Shown in pieces: positions 1 to 6,411 of a stretch of DNA of 7,559 nucleotides. Location of the stretch: the NCBI GenBank assembly GCA_018056045.1, contig JAGPGI010000117.1, positions 1 through 7,559 of the forward strand, given 5' to 3'. Position numbers and translations under genes: made by a program. The notes below the pieces were generated by a model that saw nothing but the letters and a program-made list of their open reading frames with translations, did not search any database and had not been told where the DNA came from. Origin of the DNA: Paracoccus sp. (in: a-proteobacteria) (GTDB taxonomy: Bacteria > Pseudomonadota > Alphaproteobacteria > Rhodobacterales > Rhodobacteraceae). The first letter of the stretch is position 1. Each line of letters begins with the position of its first letter.

Positions 1-90
1 GTCGCGCTCCGTATCAGCGCTGTCGTCCCGCTCATGGCGATCGGGACGTTCCGGGGGTTCTGAAGGCGATTTCTCGGGCGTTTCGGTCAT
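1..90 (-). CDS. 5' end of an unidentified leftward gene (partial)
   Basis: A leftward reading frame starts with ATG at 88-90 and stays open for 30 codons to the window edge, so only the N-terminus is present. It begins MTETPEKSPSEPPERPDRHE and is rich in Pro, Glu, Asp and Arg, which suggests a disordered, charged leader. No domain can be recognised. A GGGAG lies upstream on the minus strand with a rather long spacer of about 13 nt, so the start is plausible but not certain. The gene is divergent from the DUF1403 gene, and the dyad at 114-138 lies 24 nt upstream of its ATG, where an operator would be expected. It could be a regulator or a partition/replication protein, but that is a guess from position only. 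Confidence 0.45.
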   Translation of the reverse strand, partial: MTETPEKSPSEPPERPDRHERDDSADTERD

Positions 91-113
91 ACCGTCGAGC
101 ATACTCCCGGCAC

Positions 114-138
114 GTCCGATAATGCAAGATTATTGGAC
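114..138. promoter_or_regulatory. 25-bp imperfect palindrome, candidate operator
   Basis: The left arm GTCCGATAAT (114-123) and right arm ATTATTGGAC (129-138) are reverse complements at 9 of 10 positions, with a 5-nt spacer GCAAG. The site sits between two divergent starts, 24 nt from the leftward ATG at 90 and 79 nt from the rightward ATG at 217. Each arm carries an AATAAT-like word that could serve as a -10 box for the leftward gene, so a bound dimer would block that promoter. The size and symmetry fit a dimeric helix-turn-helix repressor. It is a poor terminator candidate because the arms are AT-rich, no T-run follows, and it lies between divergent genes. The protein that binds it is unknown. 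Confidence 0.5.
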
Positions 139-147
139 ATTGCAACG

Positions 148-178
148 ATGACAACGATGCGGCGGTTGCAGGCATAAT
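148..178 (+). promoter_or_regulatory. Possible sigma70-type promoter for the DUF1403-scpB operon
   Basis: ATGACA (148-153) matches the -35 consensus at 5 of 6 positions, and CATAAT (173-178) matches the -10 consensus at 5 of 6. The spacer is 19 nt, longer than the ideal 17. Transcription would start near 185, leaving a leader of about 30 nt before the ATG at 217. A short direct repeat, CAACGATG, lies just upstream at 144-160 and overlaps the -35. This is a consensus match only, with no experimental support. Confidence 0.35.
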
Positions 179-216
179 TTCTGGTATTAAGCGCCGCGTT
201 GAAATAGGCTCTCGCC

Positions 217-1104
217 ATGAGAAAACCGCGCATCCAGACCACTGTGGCCCTGCCGATGCTCCCTCCCCTCCCGGGCTGGATCATGTCCGGGCCGGCGGAA
301 ACCTTCGAGGCTGCGGCGTTCCGGTCCGGGGCAGCACTGGCGCATCTGACCTTTGCTACAACCGCCGCAGACCTGCCCCAGGCCTTGTGGCGTGACCGCC
401 TGGCGCTGGTGGCAGCGGAGTTTTGCGCAGGAATTGCCGGTCGGCGCGAAGGGGCCGGAGCGTTGCGTGACTCCTTGCACCTGACAAAAGCAGGCGATGA
501 TCCCGGCCCGGCGGGACGAGTTTTTCGACAATGGTCGAGGGCGGTTGCGCGGCCGATTTCAGTCTCGAATCTGAGCCGCGCGCTGGAGGGGGTTGCGCCA
601 GAGCAGATTGCCCTTTGTCTGGATGCCACCGGACCAACCCCGGTTGACCGCGCGGCGCAGGTCATCGAGGCCGTGTTGGAAGGTAATCCGCGGGGCGAGA
701 CCGTGGCCTTGATCCTTGCCGATGCGGTTCTGGTGAAATCCCTGGGGCAGGATCTTGTGCTGCCGCTATTGTCGCTGGCCTTGAAGGCCCGTGATCTGCA
801 GCTGCGCGGGGCTGACTTGCGGCTGGCCTGTCACAGGGCGGTTGGTGTCGGGGTGCGACAGGCCCTGCCGTTGGCGGCGGAACTTTCCCGGGCGGCGGTC
901 CGATTGCGCGCGGTGGCCCCCAAGCTGCGCGCCAAGGGGGCCACGCGCGCCGTCGATCTGTTTCTGTCGCGCGATGCGCTGGCACCCTCGGCCCTTGACT
1001 TCATGTCGGACCGGGCCGCGCGGCGGCTGTGCGACCGGCTGGTCAGCCAGGGGGCCATCCGTGAGCTGACTGGGCGGGACACGTTTCGCCTTTACGGGGT
1101 CTGA
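217..1104 (+). CDS. DUF1403 family protein
   Basis: The protein has 295 residues, close to the usual family length of about 300. It matches what I recall of DUF1403, an alphaproteobacterial family of unknown function often found on plasmids. Family-like signatures are AGDDPGPAGRVF (residues 92-103), RAVAPKLRAKGATRAVDLFL (231-250) and the C-terminal block RRLCDRLVSQGAIRELTGRD followed by TFRLYGV (269-295). The rest is Ala/Leu-rich and predicted helical. No signal peptide, membrane segment or catalytic motif is visible, so it is probably cytoplasmic. The C-terminal block resembles the last helix and wing of a winged helix. The ATG at 217 has only a weak upstream AGG, but an N-terminus followed by a proline-rich stretch (residues 13-20) is usual for the family. 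The scpB-like gene starts 2 nt after its stop, so the two are almost certainly co-transcribed and may act together. A kleisin-like or adaptor role for the ScpB partner is speculation. Confidence 0.85.
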   Translation: MRKPRIQTTVALPMLPPLPGWIMSGPAETFEAAAFRSGAALAHLTFATTAADLPQALWRDRLALVAAEFCAGIAGRREGAGALRDSLHLTKAGDDPGPAGRVFRQWSRAVARPISVSNLSRALEGVAPEQIALCLDATGPTPVDRAAQVIEAVLEGNPRGETVALILADAVLVKSLGQDLVLPLLSLALKARDLQLRGADLRLACHRAVGVGVRQALPLAAELSRAAVRLRAVAPKLRAKGATRAVDLFLSRDALAPSALDFMSDRAARRLCDRLVSQGAIRELTGRDTFRLYGV

Positions 1105-1106
1105 CC

Positions 1107-1715
1107 ATGGCGCGGCGCGAGGAGGCGGGGCTTGACCGGGACCTGGCTGACCTGCCAGCCGATCTGCGGTGGCGGGAATGGATGTGCCGGATCGAGGCGG
1201 TGATGTTTGCCAGCGCCTCGCCGGTCGCGCGCGAGGATCTGGCGCGCGTGGTGGGCACAGGGGTCTCGGTCGACCTGCTGATTGACGATCTGGCAGTGGA
1301 TATGGTGGGCCGCCCCTATGAGGTGGCGCAGGTGGGCGCGGGATGGATGCTGCGGACCAAGCCCGCCTATGCCCCGGCGATCCGCGCGGCGGCGGATGTG
1401 GGGGAGCAGGCCCTGAATCTGTCAGAATACGATCTGGCCGTGCTGGCGGCGATCGCATTCCACCAGCCGGTAAGCCGCGACGGGCTGAAGGACATCTTCG
1501 GCAAAGAGATCAGCCGTGATCTGATCGGCAGGTTGGCCGAGCGCGACCTGATCGGCACCGGCCCGCGCGAACCCCGGCGCGGCGCGCCCTACACTTTTGT
1601 CACCACCGAGACCTTCCTTGCCACCTTCGGGATGGCGTCCTTGCGCGACCTGCCCGATCCCGAGCAACTCGTAGATGCCGGCCTCGCGGGCCCGTCGGAG
1701 GCTTACGACATTTAA
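1107..1715 (+). CDS. scpB: ScpB-like SMC-Scp complex subunit (accessory copy)
   Basis: The protein has 202 residues and the two tandem winged-helix domains of ScpB (KITE) proteins. The first spans roughly 22-95 (EWMCRIEAVMFASASPV, then RPYEVAQVGAGWMLRTKP). The second spans roughly 103-188 (LSEYDLAVLAAIAFHQPVSR, then FGKEISRDLI, GAPYTFVTTETFLATFGM, SLRDLPD). ScpB normally dimerises on the kleisin ScpA and helps SMC organise DNA. Neither smc nor scpA is in the window. Pairing with DUF1403 and the divergent N-terminal leader (about 20 residues) mark it as the accessory type found on alphaproteobacterial plasmids, not the chromosomal housekeeping copy. After the conserved DLPDPEQLVDAGL block it stops within 10 residues (AGPSEAYDI). 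Relatives I recall run on somewhat further, so the C-terminus may be clipped or simply divergent. Its TAA (1713-1715) overlaps the tniQ stop on the other strand. The ATG at 1107 follows the upstream TGA by 2 nt, with GGGG about 7 nt before it. Confidence 0.85.
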   Translation: MARREEAGLDRDLADLPADLRWREWMCRIEAVMFASASPVAREDLARVVGTGVSVDLLIDDLAVDMVGRPYEVAQVGAGWMLRTKPAYAPAIRAAADVGEQALNLSEYDLAVLAAIAFHQPVSRDGLKDIFGKEISRDLIGRLAERDLIGTGPREPRRGAPYTFVTTETFLATFGMASLRDLPDPEQLVDAGLAGPSEAYDI

Positions 1716-2755
1716 GGAGCGGGTTGAGCTTCGGCTGCAGATCGGCGGGCTTCATGTAGCTGGGTCGCTGCCCGCAGCAGGGCGGCCAGATCAGTCGCTC
1801 TGGGGGAGGAGGCCCGCCGCAGCCCTGCAGTTTCCGCAAGCTGATCCGTGAGCTCCTTGACCAATCCGTTGTGGTTTCCAGCGGCATTGGCAAGCCGGAC
1901 CCAAAGGTTCAGCGGGCCACCACCTTTGTGGCCAACTATTCCGCTCTGCCCTTCCGACAGCCGCCGGAAGAAATCGTGGCGAAGCCGATGCGACAGTTGC
2001 GGTATCGTTGATGTCGTCGTACCGACGGGCACCGGGCATATTGCAATCCTCTCTGGCAGGGTTTTCCGTTTCCCCCGGCCCACGCCAAGTGCGAGCCCAG
2101 CTGTGTCAAGACGAAGCAGATCGTCGATCAGCCGCTCGAGACGCCGGGCGCCTGGGTTTGCCGGGTCCGTCGGTTTGGCGAGAGGAGCGTCGCAGAAGGC
2201 GCAGTATTGCTGTGAAACAAGGCGATCCTGTCTGAACGGAGCAAGGCCCTGACCGCAAGACGGGCAGCGGTCGCGCAATCGGCAGCCATGGCGAAAGCAG
2301 GACACGCGGGTTGCCAGAGTCCAACTCTGCCGGAAATAGGGCACCTCGTCTTCCCGCAGGCAGGTGGGACAGAACTGCAGCCAACAGGACTGCGCAGTCG
2401 AAGTCCCTGCATGTTGCGGCCGGCTCCGCAGCCGCAAGCGCACGCTCGAGAAGGGACTGTGGGCCAGACAAAGTCCGTCGATATCGTCGGGGCAGATCGA
2501 CGTATGGTCGAGCAGGATGCGGCGAACGGCCTCCGGCAGATGCCGGTCGAGTTGGGCCGACCATGTCTCGACAGCAGCTCCGAGCACCGCTCCGAAATAG
2601 CGCGGCGGCACACCGTTGGCATGCGCAACCCGATGCAGCCAGCTTGACAAAAGCTCACCGGGAGCGGGCCTGACCTCCACCGGCCAGCGACGTCCCGCCA
2701 CCACACTATAGCGGCGGGCCGGGGAGACGGTGATCCTCGGCACAGTGCTGGTCAT
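1712..2755 (-). CDS. tniQ: TniQ family transposition/targeting protein
   Basis: The protein has 347 residues and is the third gene of the tniA-tniB-tniQ operon. TniQ (related to TnsD of Tn7) links the target site to the TniB ATPase and is essential in Tn402/Tn5053-type elements. The TniQ N-terminal signature RPAPGELLSSWLHRVAHANG is at 29-48. Zinc-ligand pairs follow: C129-x2-C132, C153-x2-H156, C164-x2-C167 and C185-x2-C188, with the typical context YFRQSW-x-LATRVSCFRHGC between them. The C-terminal third is weakly conserved and ends in a low-complexity Arg/Ala-rich tail (EAQPAP). It is shorter than the roughly 400-residue TniQ of Tn5053, with the loss in the C-terminal part, so targeting may differ. 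Its ATG overlaps the tniB TGA (ATGA, 2752-2755), which indicates translational coupling. The stop overlaps the scpB stop on the other strand. Confidence 0.9.
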   Translation of the reverse strand: MTSTVPRITVSPARRYSVVAGRRWPVEVRPAPGELLSSWLHRVAHANGVPPRYFGAVLGAAVETWSAQLDRHLPEAVRRILLDHTSICPDDIDGLCLAHSPFSSVRLRLRSRPQHAGTSTAQSCWLQFCPTCLREDEVPYFRQSWTLATRVSCFRHGCRLRDRCPSCGQGLAPFRQDRLVSQQYCAFCDAPLAKPTDPANPGARRLERLIDDLLRLDTAGLALGVGRGKRKTLPERIAICPVPVGTTTSTIPQLSHRLRHDFFRRLSEGQSGIVGHKGGGPLNLWVRLANAAGNHNGLVKELTDQLAETAGLRRASSPRATDLAALLRAATQLHEARRSAAEAQPAP

Positions 2756-3633
2756 GTCATTGAATGGCGCAAGGCTGAGTTCCGCCGCCGTGACAGCGGC
2801 ACATATCCGAGCGCCATGACGGTGCTGGACGTGATCCTTTCCTCACCGCTCTCAACAGCTGCCACAGCCGCCCGGGTGACGATGTCGACCACCTCGCCAA
2901 TCAGCCCTTCCGACAGATCATGGATCATTTTGGCCAGGGGAGGTCGTGAGAGGTTTGAGGCATCCGCAAGTGGCATGCTGGCCTCAAGACTGTCGAGAAG
3001 TGTGGCGAAGTCTTCGTCGAAACCCCACCGTGGCACCGCGACCGTATCGAACCGCGAGCCCATTTCTTCGGTGTCGTGCAGCGCATCGTAGACGGCGATT
3101 TCGCCGACAAGCACGGGCGAGATGTCATGCACGCGTGCGATCCGCCGCAGAAATGAGAAGATTGCCTTCACATCCTGTCGGCGTCCGCGCAGCGCACTGT
3201 GGAATTCGTCGAAGATGAGCAGGCGCGGCTTCAGGCTGTCGAGAAGATGATCGACCTGTTCGCTGGCGCGGGACAGGCTGCGCCAGCCGACAGCCTGCGG
3301 GGCGCGCAGCCCGGACAGGATGCTGGCGTAGAAATGCGACAGGCCAGCCCCCTCCCGAGTCTGGATCATCCAGACCCTTTGCCGGTCGGCACGGCGCAGA
3401 TGTTCGACGGCGAAGCGTTCGGCGATCATGGTCTTGCCGTTGTGATAGGGGCCGGCGAGCAGCAATCCGCGAGGGCGGAGTGATGGCGGGCGTTCCAGCA
3501 GCTGCCGCATCGCATCATGTGCCCTAGAGGCACCGGGATGGCCGATCCAGCGTGGCGCCCGAATATGCGCCATGCGGGCGGCAGCATCCGCATCCAGCAA
3601 CGCTGAGGTTGATGGCAGGAGATGGTCGGCCAC
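2752..3633 (-). CDS. tniB: TniB family AAA+ ATPase, transposition regulator
   Basis: The protein has 293 residues, close to the roughly 300 usual for TniB, which is related to TnsC, IstB and MuB. It should assemble on target DNA with ATP and recruit TniA. Visible motifs are the family lead-in RAPRWIGHPGA (25-35), Walker A GPYHNGKT (61-68, K67, T68), Walker B RLLIFDEFH (137-145, D142, E143), a sensor-1 strand PVLVGE (173-178) and an arginine in GSRFDTVAVPRW (R194). The helical tail SEGLIGEVVDIVTRAAVAAV (241-260) is typical of the family. The start is GTG at 3631-3633, one base after the tniA TGA. I prefer it to the internal ATG at residue 21 because the HLL..AALLD stretch before the WIG motif is family-like. 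No strong ribosome site is seen, so translation is probably coupled to tniA. All ATPase motifs look intact. Confidence 0.92.
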   Translation of the reverse strand: MADHLLPSTSALLDADAAARMAHIRAPRWIGHPGASRAHDAMRQLLERPPSLRPRGLLLAGPYHNGKTMIAERFAVEHLRRADRQRVWMIQTREGAGLSHFYASILSGLRAPQAVGWRSLSRASEQVDHLLDSLKPRLLIFDEFHSALRGRRQDVKAIFSFLRRIARVHDISPVLVGEIAVYDALHDTEEMGSRFDTVAVPRWGFDEDFATLLDSLEASMPLADASNLSRPPLAKMIHDLSEGLIGEVVDIVTRAAVAAVESGEERITSSTVMALGYVPLSRRRNSALRHSMT

Positions 3634-3634
3634 G

Positions 3635-5296
3635 TCACCAGGTCTCGATAGGAAAGACGCGACGGGGTCGGTCAGGCGCCGGTCCAGGATTCGTCGCCTC
3701 TGAAACGGCTCCTGCAGCTTGATATGGTTTTGTCGCGCCTGCGGCGTGTCGGGCTCGGGTCATCTCTCTCAGTTGAGCCTTTGCGGATTTGGCCCCCGCG
3801 ACCGTTGCAGCGATTTCTCGGCGCAGGAGCGTCTTGTCCTGCACGGGGCGTTGCTGGTTCTGGCGCTGGCGCGCTCGGTCGGCTTCATGGTGCCAGAGGG
3901 TGACCGACATAGTGACCCCGTCCCGTCGCCTTACCGGGCGCCAGACACGCGTGTCGGGATCGGCGATGTAGATCTGGCTGATGTCCCGGGGGTCATAGCA
4001 CAGATCCAGAGCTGCAAGGCGGTCACGCCGGGCTACGAGCGGCCCAAGCCAGTGTTCAAAGTAGTCGATGGCGAACAGGCTGACGCCTTGGGGAGAGATG
4101 CGGCGCGTCTTGCGAGGCAGGAAGTTGAGCAGGACATCGGTGGGATCGTCGATCTGTCGGTCAATCGGTGGAAGCCGCCGTTCCCATTCGAGGCGAGGCA
4201 CGGTCAGCTTGCGTGCGTTCTGTGTCTGGTTGTGATCGATGATTGCCAGGGCAATGCAGCGCTCAAGGGCCGCGAAGGTCAGGCTTGCCCGCTTGTCGGA
4301 CGAATAATCTCCGCGGTCCGCGATGGACCGCCCGGTCTTGCCGGGAAGAGAGCGAAGCACCGTGTTCACCTTGCCCAGAAGCCGCTCGACAATGCCACCC
4401 CGATGTACCGTCCCCTTGTTCCGGGTGCGGACGGCGATGCCGAAGTCGGCACATCCCGTCGTGAAGGTACTGCTCTGGAATTCCTTGGCTGAGTCGACAA
4501 CGATCTGCTTCGGGCGGCCATACATTGTCCATGGGTGCGCAATCCCGCGTTCGGCCAGCCAGTCATCCTTTCGGCACATCGCGTGCGCAAGGCAAAGTGC
4601 GACTGATAGTCGGGAAGGGCGCTCGAGGGTGAGGCAAAAGCCGATGATTGCACTGGTCGCGACATCGGCGGCGATGGTCAGATAGGGTCTGCCCACGAAA
4701 ACGCCGTGGTCGTCGATCACCTCGACGAACTGGATATCGGCCGGCGTGTGATCGATCTGGACGACGTCAAGGGCATGGGTCGCGCGGATGTACCCCGGAC
4801 GCGGCTTCAGGCGGTGCAAGTGTTTGCCACCGGAAAGCCGTCGCCGCGCAATCTCTTCGGGGGAGAACACGCGCGGGATCCTTTTGGCCACGGTGACATA
4901 GGCCGGGGGCTTTAAACCTTCACTGGCACAGCGCGCGCGGATTTCGTCGACGATCGGCGCGAGATCGGGTTGTTCCGGCCGGAGCCACATCTCCCGCAGT
5001 GTTGCAACAATGATGGTTTCGACCTCGGAGGCGATCCGCGTGCGCCGCGATCCGTTCGTCCTGGGCAATAGCGATGAGACACGACGATCCCCGCGATACC
5101 GGGCAAGATGATTGTAGACCTGACGGGTGGAAAGGCGCAGCTCTGTTGCCGCACGTGTGACGGCCTCCCGCATCGGCACGACCCCATCGAGGGCCTGATC
5201 CAGTTCTCGCGCGATCCGGACGGCCTTGTTCCAAGCCTCATCGGACGCCGCCTGGCTGTTGCTGTTCAGCGGTCGATCGTCGAAGGAAGCTGTCAT
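3635..5296 (-). CDS. tniA: TniA/TnsB-type DDE transposase (Mu transposase C-terminal domain)
   Basis: Starting at the ATG at 5294-5296 the protein has 553 residues, close to the roughly 560 of Tn5053 TniA. The frame extends upstream to a TTG at 5356, but those 20 residues (CFAISISSLISIARRGHRG) look unlike the family and overlap the repeats upstream. A GAGG lies about 10 nt before the ATG, so the ATG is preferred. Domains, numbered from this ATG: an N-terminal helix-turn-helix at about 37-67 (REAVTRAATELRLSTRQVYN), a second DNA-binding region at about 85-143, the RNase H-fold core at about 176-360, and a Mu-C beta-barrel at about 400-460. The catalytic triad is readable: D182 in VVQIDHTPAD, D268 in QIVVDSAKEF and E304 in GGIVERLLGKVN, with 35 residues between the second and third. 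A basic Gln/Arg/Ala-rich tail probably contacts TniB. No frameshift or lost catalytic residue was seen, so the enzyme looks functional. It is first in the tniABQ operon. Confidence 0.92.
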   Translation of the reverse strand: MTASFDDRPLNSNSQAASDEAWNKAVRIARELDQALDGVVPMREAVTRAATELRLSTRQVYNHLARYRGDRRVSSLLPRTNGSRRTRIASEVETIIVATLREMWLRPEQPDLAPIVDEIRARCASEGLKPPAYVTVAKRIPRVFSPEEIARRRLSGGKHLHRLKPRPGYIRATHALDVVQIDHTPADIQFVEVIDDHGVFVGRPYLTIAADVATSAIIGFCLTLERPSRLSVALCLAHAMCRKDDWLAERGIAHPWTMYGRPKQIVVDSAKEFQSSTFTTGCADFGIAVRTRNKGTVHRGGIVERLLGKVNTVLRSLPGKTGRSIADRGDYSSDKRASLTFAALERCIALAIIDHNQTQNARKLTVPRLEWERRLPPIDRQIDDPTDVLLNFLPRKTRRISPQGVSLFAIDYFEHWLGPLVARRDRLAALDLCYDPRDISQIYIADPDTRVWRPVRRRDGVTMSVTLWHHEADRARQRQNQQRPVQDKTLLRREIAATVAGAKSAKAQLREMTRARHAAGATKPYQAAGAVSEATNPGPAPDRPRRVFPIETW

Positions 5297-5415
5297 CCCT
5301 CTGTGCCCTCGCCTCGCTATTGAAATCAGTGATGAAATTGAAATCGCAAAGCACAAGTTGGCCCCTGTTTTCCCCCTACCATGCGGAAATAATGTGAAAA
5401 GGACGCAGTGAAATC
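5297..5415. repeat. Intergenic region with repeated TGAAAT words, possible transposon end
   Basis: This 119-bp region lies between the divergent starts of tniA (5296) and the helix-turn-helix gene (5416). It is more AT-rich than its surroundings. TGAAATC occurs at 5321-5327, 5339-5345 and 5409-5415, and TGAAATT at 5333-5339. A looser TGTGAAAA lies at about 5393-5400. Elements of this family carry several short TniA binding sites at each end, with tniA reading inward from one end, so these words could be such sites. No terminal TGT/ACA inverted repeat or target duplication could be paired with the scpB side, so the exact boundary is unknown. An AATAAT at 5388-5393 could be the -10 of the rightward gene, but no good -35 is visible. 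Confidence 0.35.
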
Positions 5416-6411
5416 GTGAAGCAAATGCGACAATGGTTCATGCCCGGTCCGATCGAAGAGCGGCCTGAAGATCTGCTGCCCGGGCCAAGGGCGGACCCCC
5501 GCGAAACTGCGCTTCTCGATGACTGGCGGAAGGCCGAGGCGGGACATGCCGCGCGGCTTGCCCGTGTGGCCTCCAGGCTCGGCGCGCTGGACGATCGGCT
5601 GCGGCGTGCCCCGGGGGGCTGGCGGCACAGGCTCGCCCTGATAGAGGCGGCTGACCTAAGCTGGTTTGTAGGCGACCGCATCGGCCCGGATCGGCTGGCG
5701 CTCTGGATCGCCCTGCGCCTGTCCGGCGTTCAGGATGACACGGCGGCGCTGGCGCGTGTCGGATGGGCGGTGCGGCGACTGACAGGAGGGCCGGGGCCGG
5801 AAGTAGACCTGTCCGCCTTCCTCGACCGCCGCGACCCCGAAAACCTCGGTGATGATGCCGAGCTCTTTGCGGATCGTGCGGGCGGTTGGCTCGACCTCAT
5901 GTCGCAAGCCGCCGACCTGCATCCGATCACCCGCTCTTGCTTGGGCTTTCACCTCTGGAGCCTCGCGGGCCTCGGACAACACGGCGACCGAATGGAAGCG
6001 GCGGTTACAGCCGCACGGATTGCGGCCAGCGAGGGGAGAGGGGCACTCTTTGCGCCTCTCGCCACGGGCGGGGCAGGGGGCCTACGCGCTGGTGGCCCAC
6101 CGGCTGACCGCCTGGCGCGATGGCTGGACGGGATGCAGACCGCATGCCTCACCGCGATGCGGCAGCTCGACGATATAGAGGCTTGGTCGGTGCGGGCAGG
6201 AACCGAGACGGCGCGGCTCTCGGGCAAAACGCCATCAACGTTGTGCGCTGTGCTGACGGAATGGCAACTTGTCTCTGCCCCAATGGCTGAGGTCCTGACC
6301 GGAGCCAGTCGTTCGGCTGTCCAGCGCAATCTGGCCTGGATGGATGCGCGCGGCCTGATCCGCGAGGTCACTGGGCAAGGGCGGTACCGGATGTGGCGTA
6401 TCGCCAAGTGA
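5416..6411 (+). CDS. DUF1612/RHE_PE00001-like protein with C-terminal helix-turn-helix
   Basis: The protein has 331 residues. It distantly resembles the alphaproteobacterial RHE_PE00001 (DUF1612 plus helix-turn-helix) family as I recall it. The match lies in an N-terminal helical block around RLGALDDRLRRAPGGWRHRL (54-73) followed by IEAADLSWFVGDRIGPDRLA (76-95), and in a C-terminal helix-turn-helix at about 275-331. That domain reads LVSAPMAEVLTGASRSAVQR (285-304), then a wing GLIREVTGQGRYRMWRIAK (313-331). The middle is helical with a Gly-rich linker (216-228). The role is probably DNA binding; the target and effector are unknown. The start is GTG at 5416 with AAGGA at 5399-5403, a spacer of 12 nt; an ATG at 5425 is the alternative. 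It diverges from tniA and precedes the ATPase gene by 163 nt. Its last residues resemble the end of the DUF1403 protein left of the tni genes. The family assignment is moderate and the helix-turn-helix itself is more secure. Confidence 0.6.
   Translation: MKQMRQWFMPGPIEERPEDLLPGPRADPRETALLDDWRKAEAGHAARLARVASRLGALDDRLRRAPGGWRHRLALIEAADLSWFVGDRIGPDRLALWIALRLSGVQDDTAALARVGWAVRRLTGGPGPEVDLSAFLDRRDPENLGDDAELFADRAGGWLDLMSQAADLHPITRSCLGFHLWSLAGLGQHGDRMEAAVTAARIAASEGRGALFAPLATGGAGGLRAGGPPADRLARWLDGMQTACLTAMRQLDDIEAWSVRAGTETARLSGKTPSTLCAVLTEWQLVSAPMAEVLTGASRSAVQRNLAWMDARGLIREVTGQGRYRMWRIAK

Noticed and set aside
87..665. Open frame of 192 codons on the minus strand overlapping the DUF1403 start
   Set aside because: It has no domain, covers the promoter and dyad region and is antisense to DUF1403.
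766..1458. Open frame of 230 codons on the minus strand across DUF1403 and scpB
   Set aside because: Its translation is Pro/Arg/Ser-rich low complexity, the usual look of antisense GC-rich coding DNA, and it spans two well-supported genes.
1700..1725. GCTTACGACATTTAAGG at the scpB/tniQ junction compared with GCTTCACGATTTCACTG read inward from the right side (5405-5421)
   Set aside because: Two short blocks match only with gaps, and they lie in coding sequence on the left. The match is too weak to call a terminal inverted repeat.
2106..2706. Two overlapping alternative frames on the minus strand within tniQ
   Set aside because: They lack the paired cysteine and histidine motifs seen in the true tniQ frame and read as Arg/Pro/Ala-rich shadow sequence.
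3719..4492. Open frame of 257 codons on the plus strand, antisense to tniA
   Set aside because: It lies fully inside tniA, whose triad and domains are unmistakable. The antisense frame has no recognisable motif and is expected by chance in GC-rich DNA.
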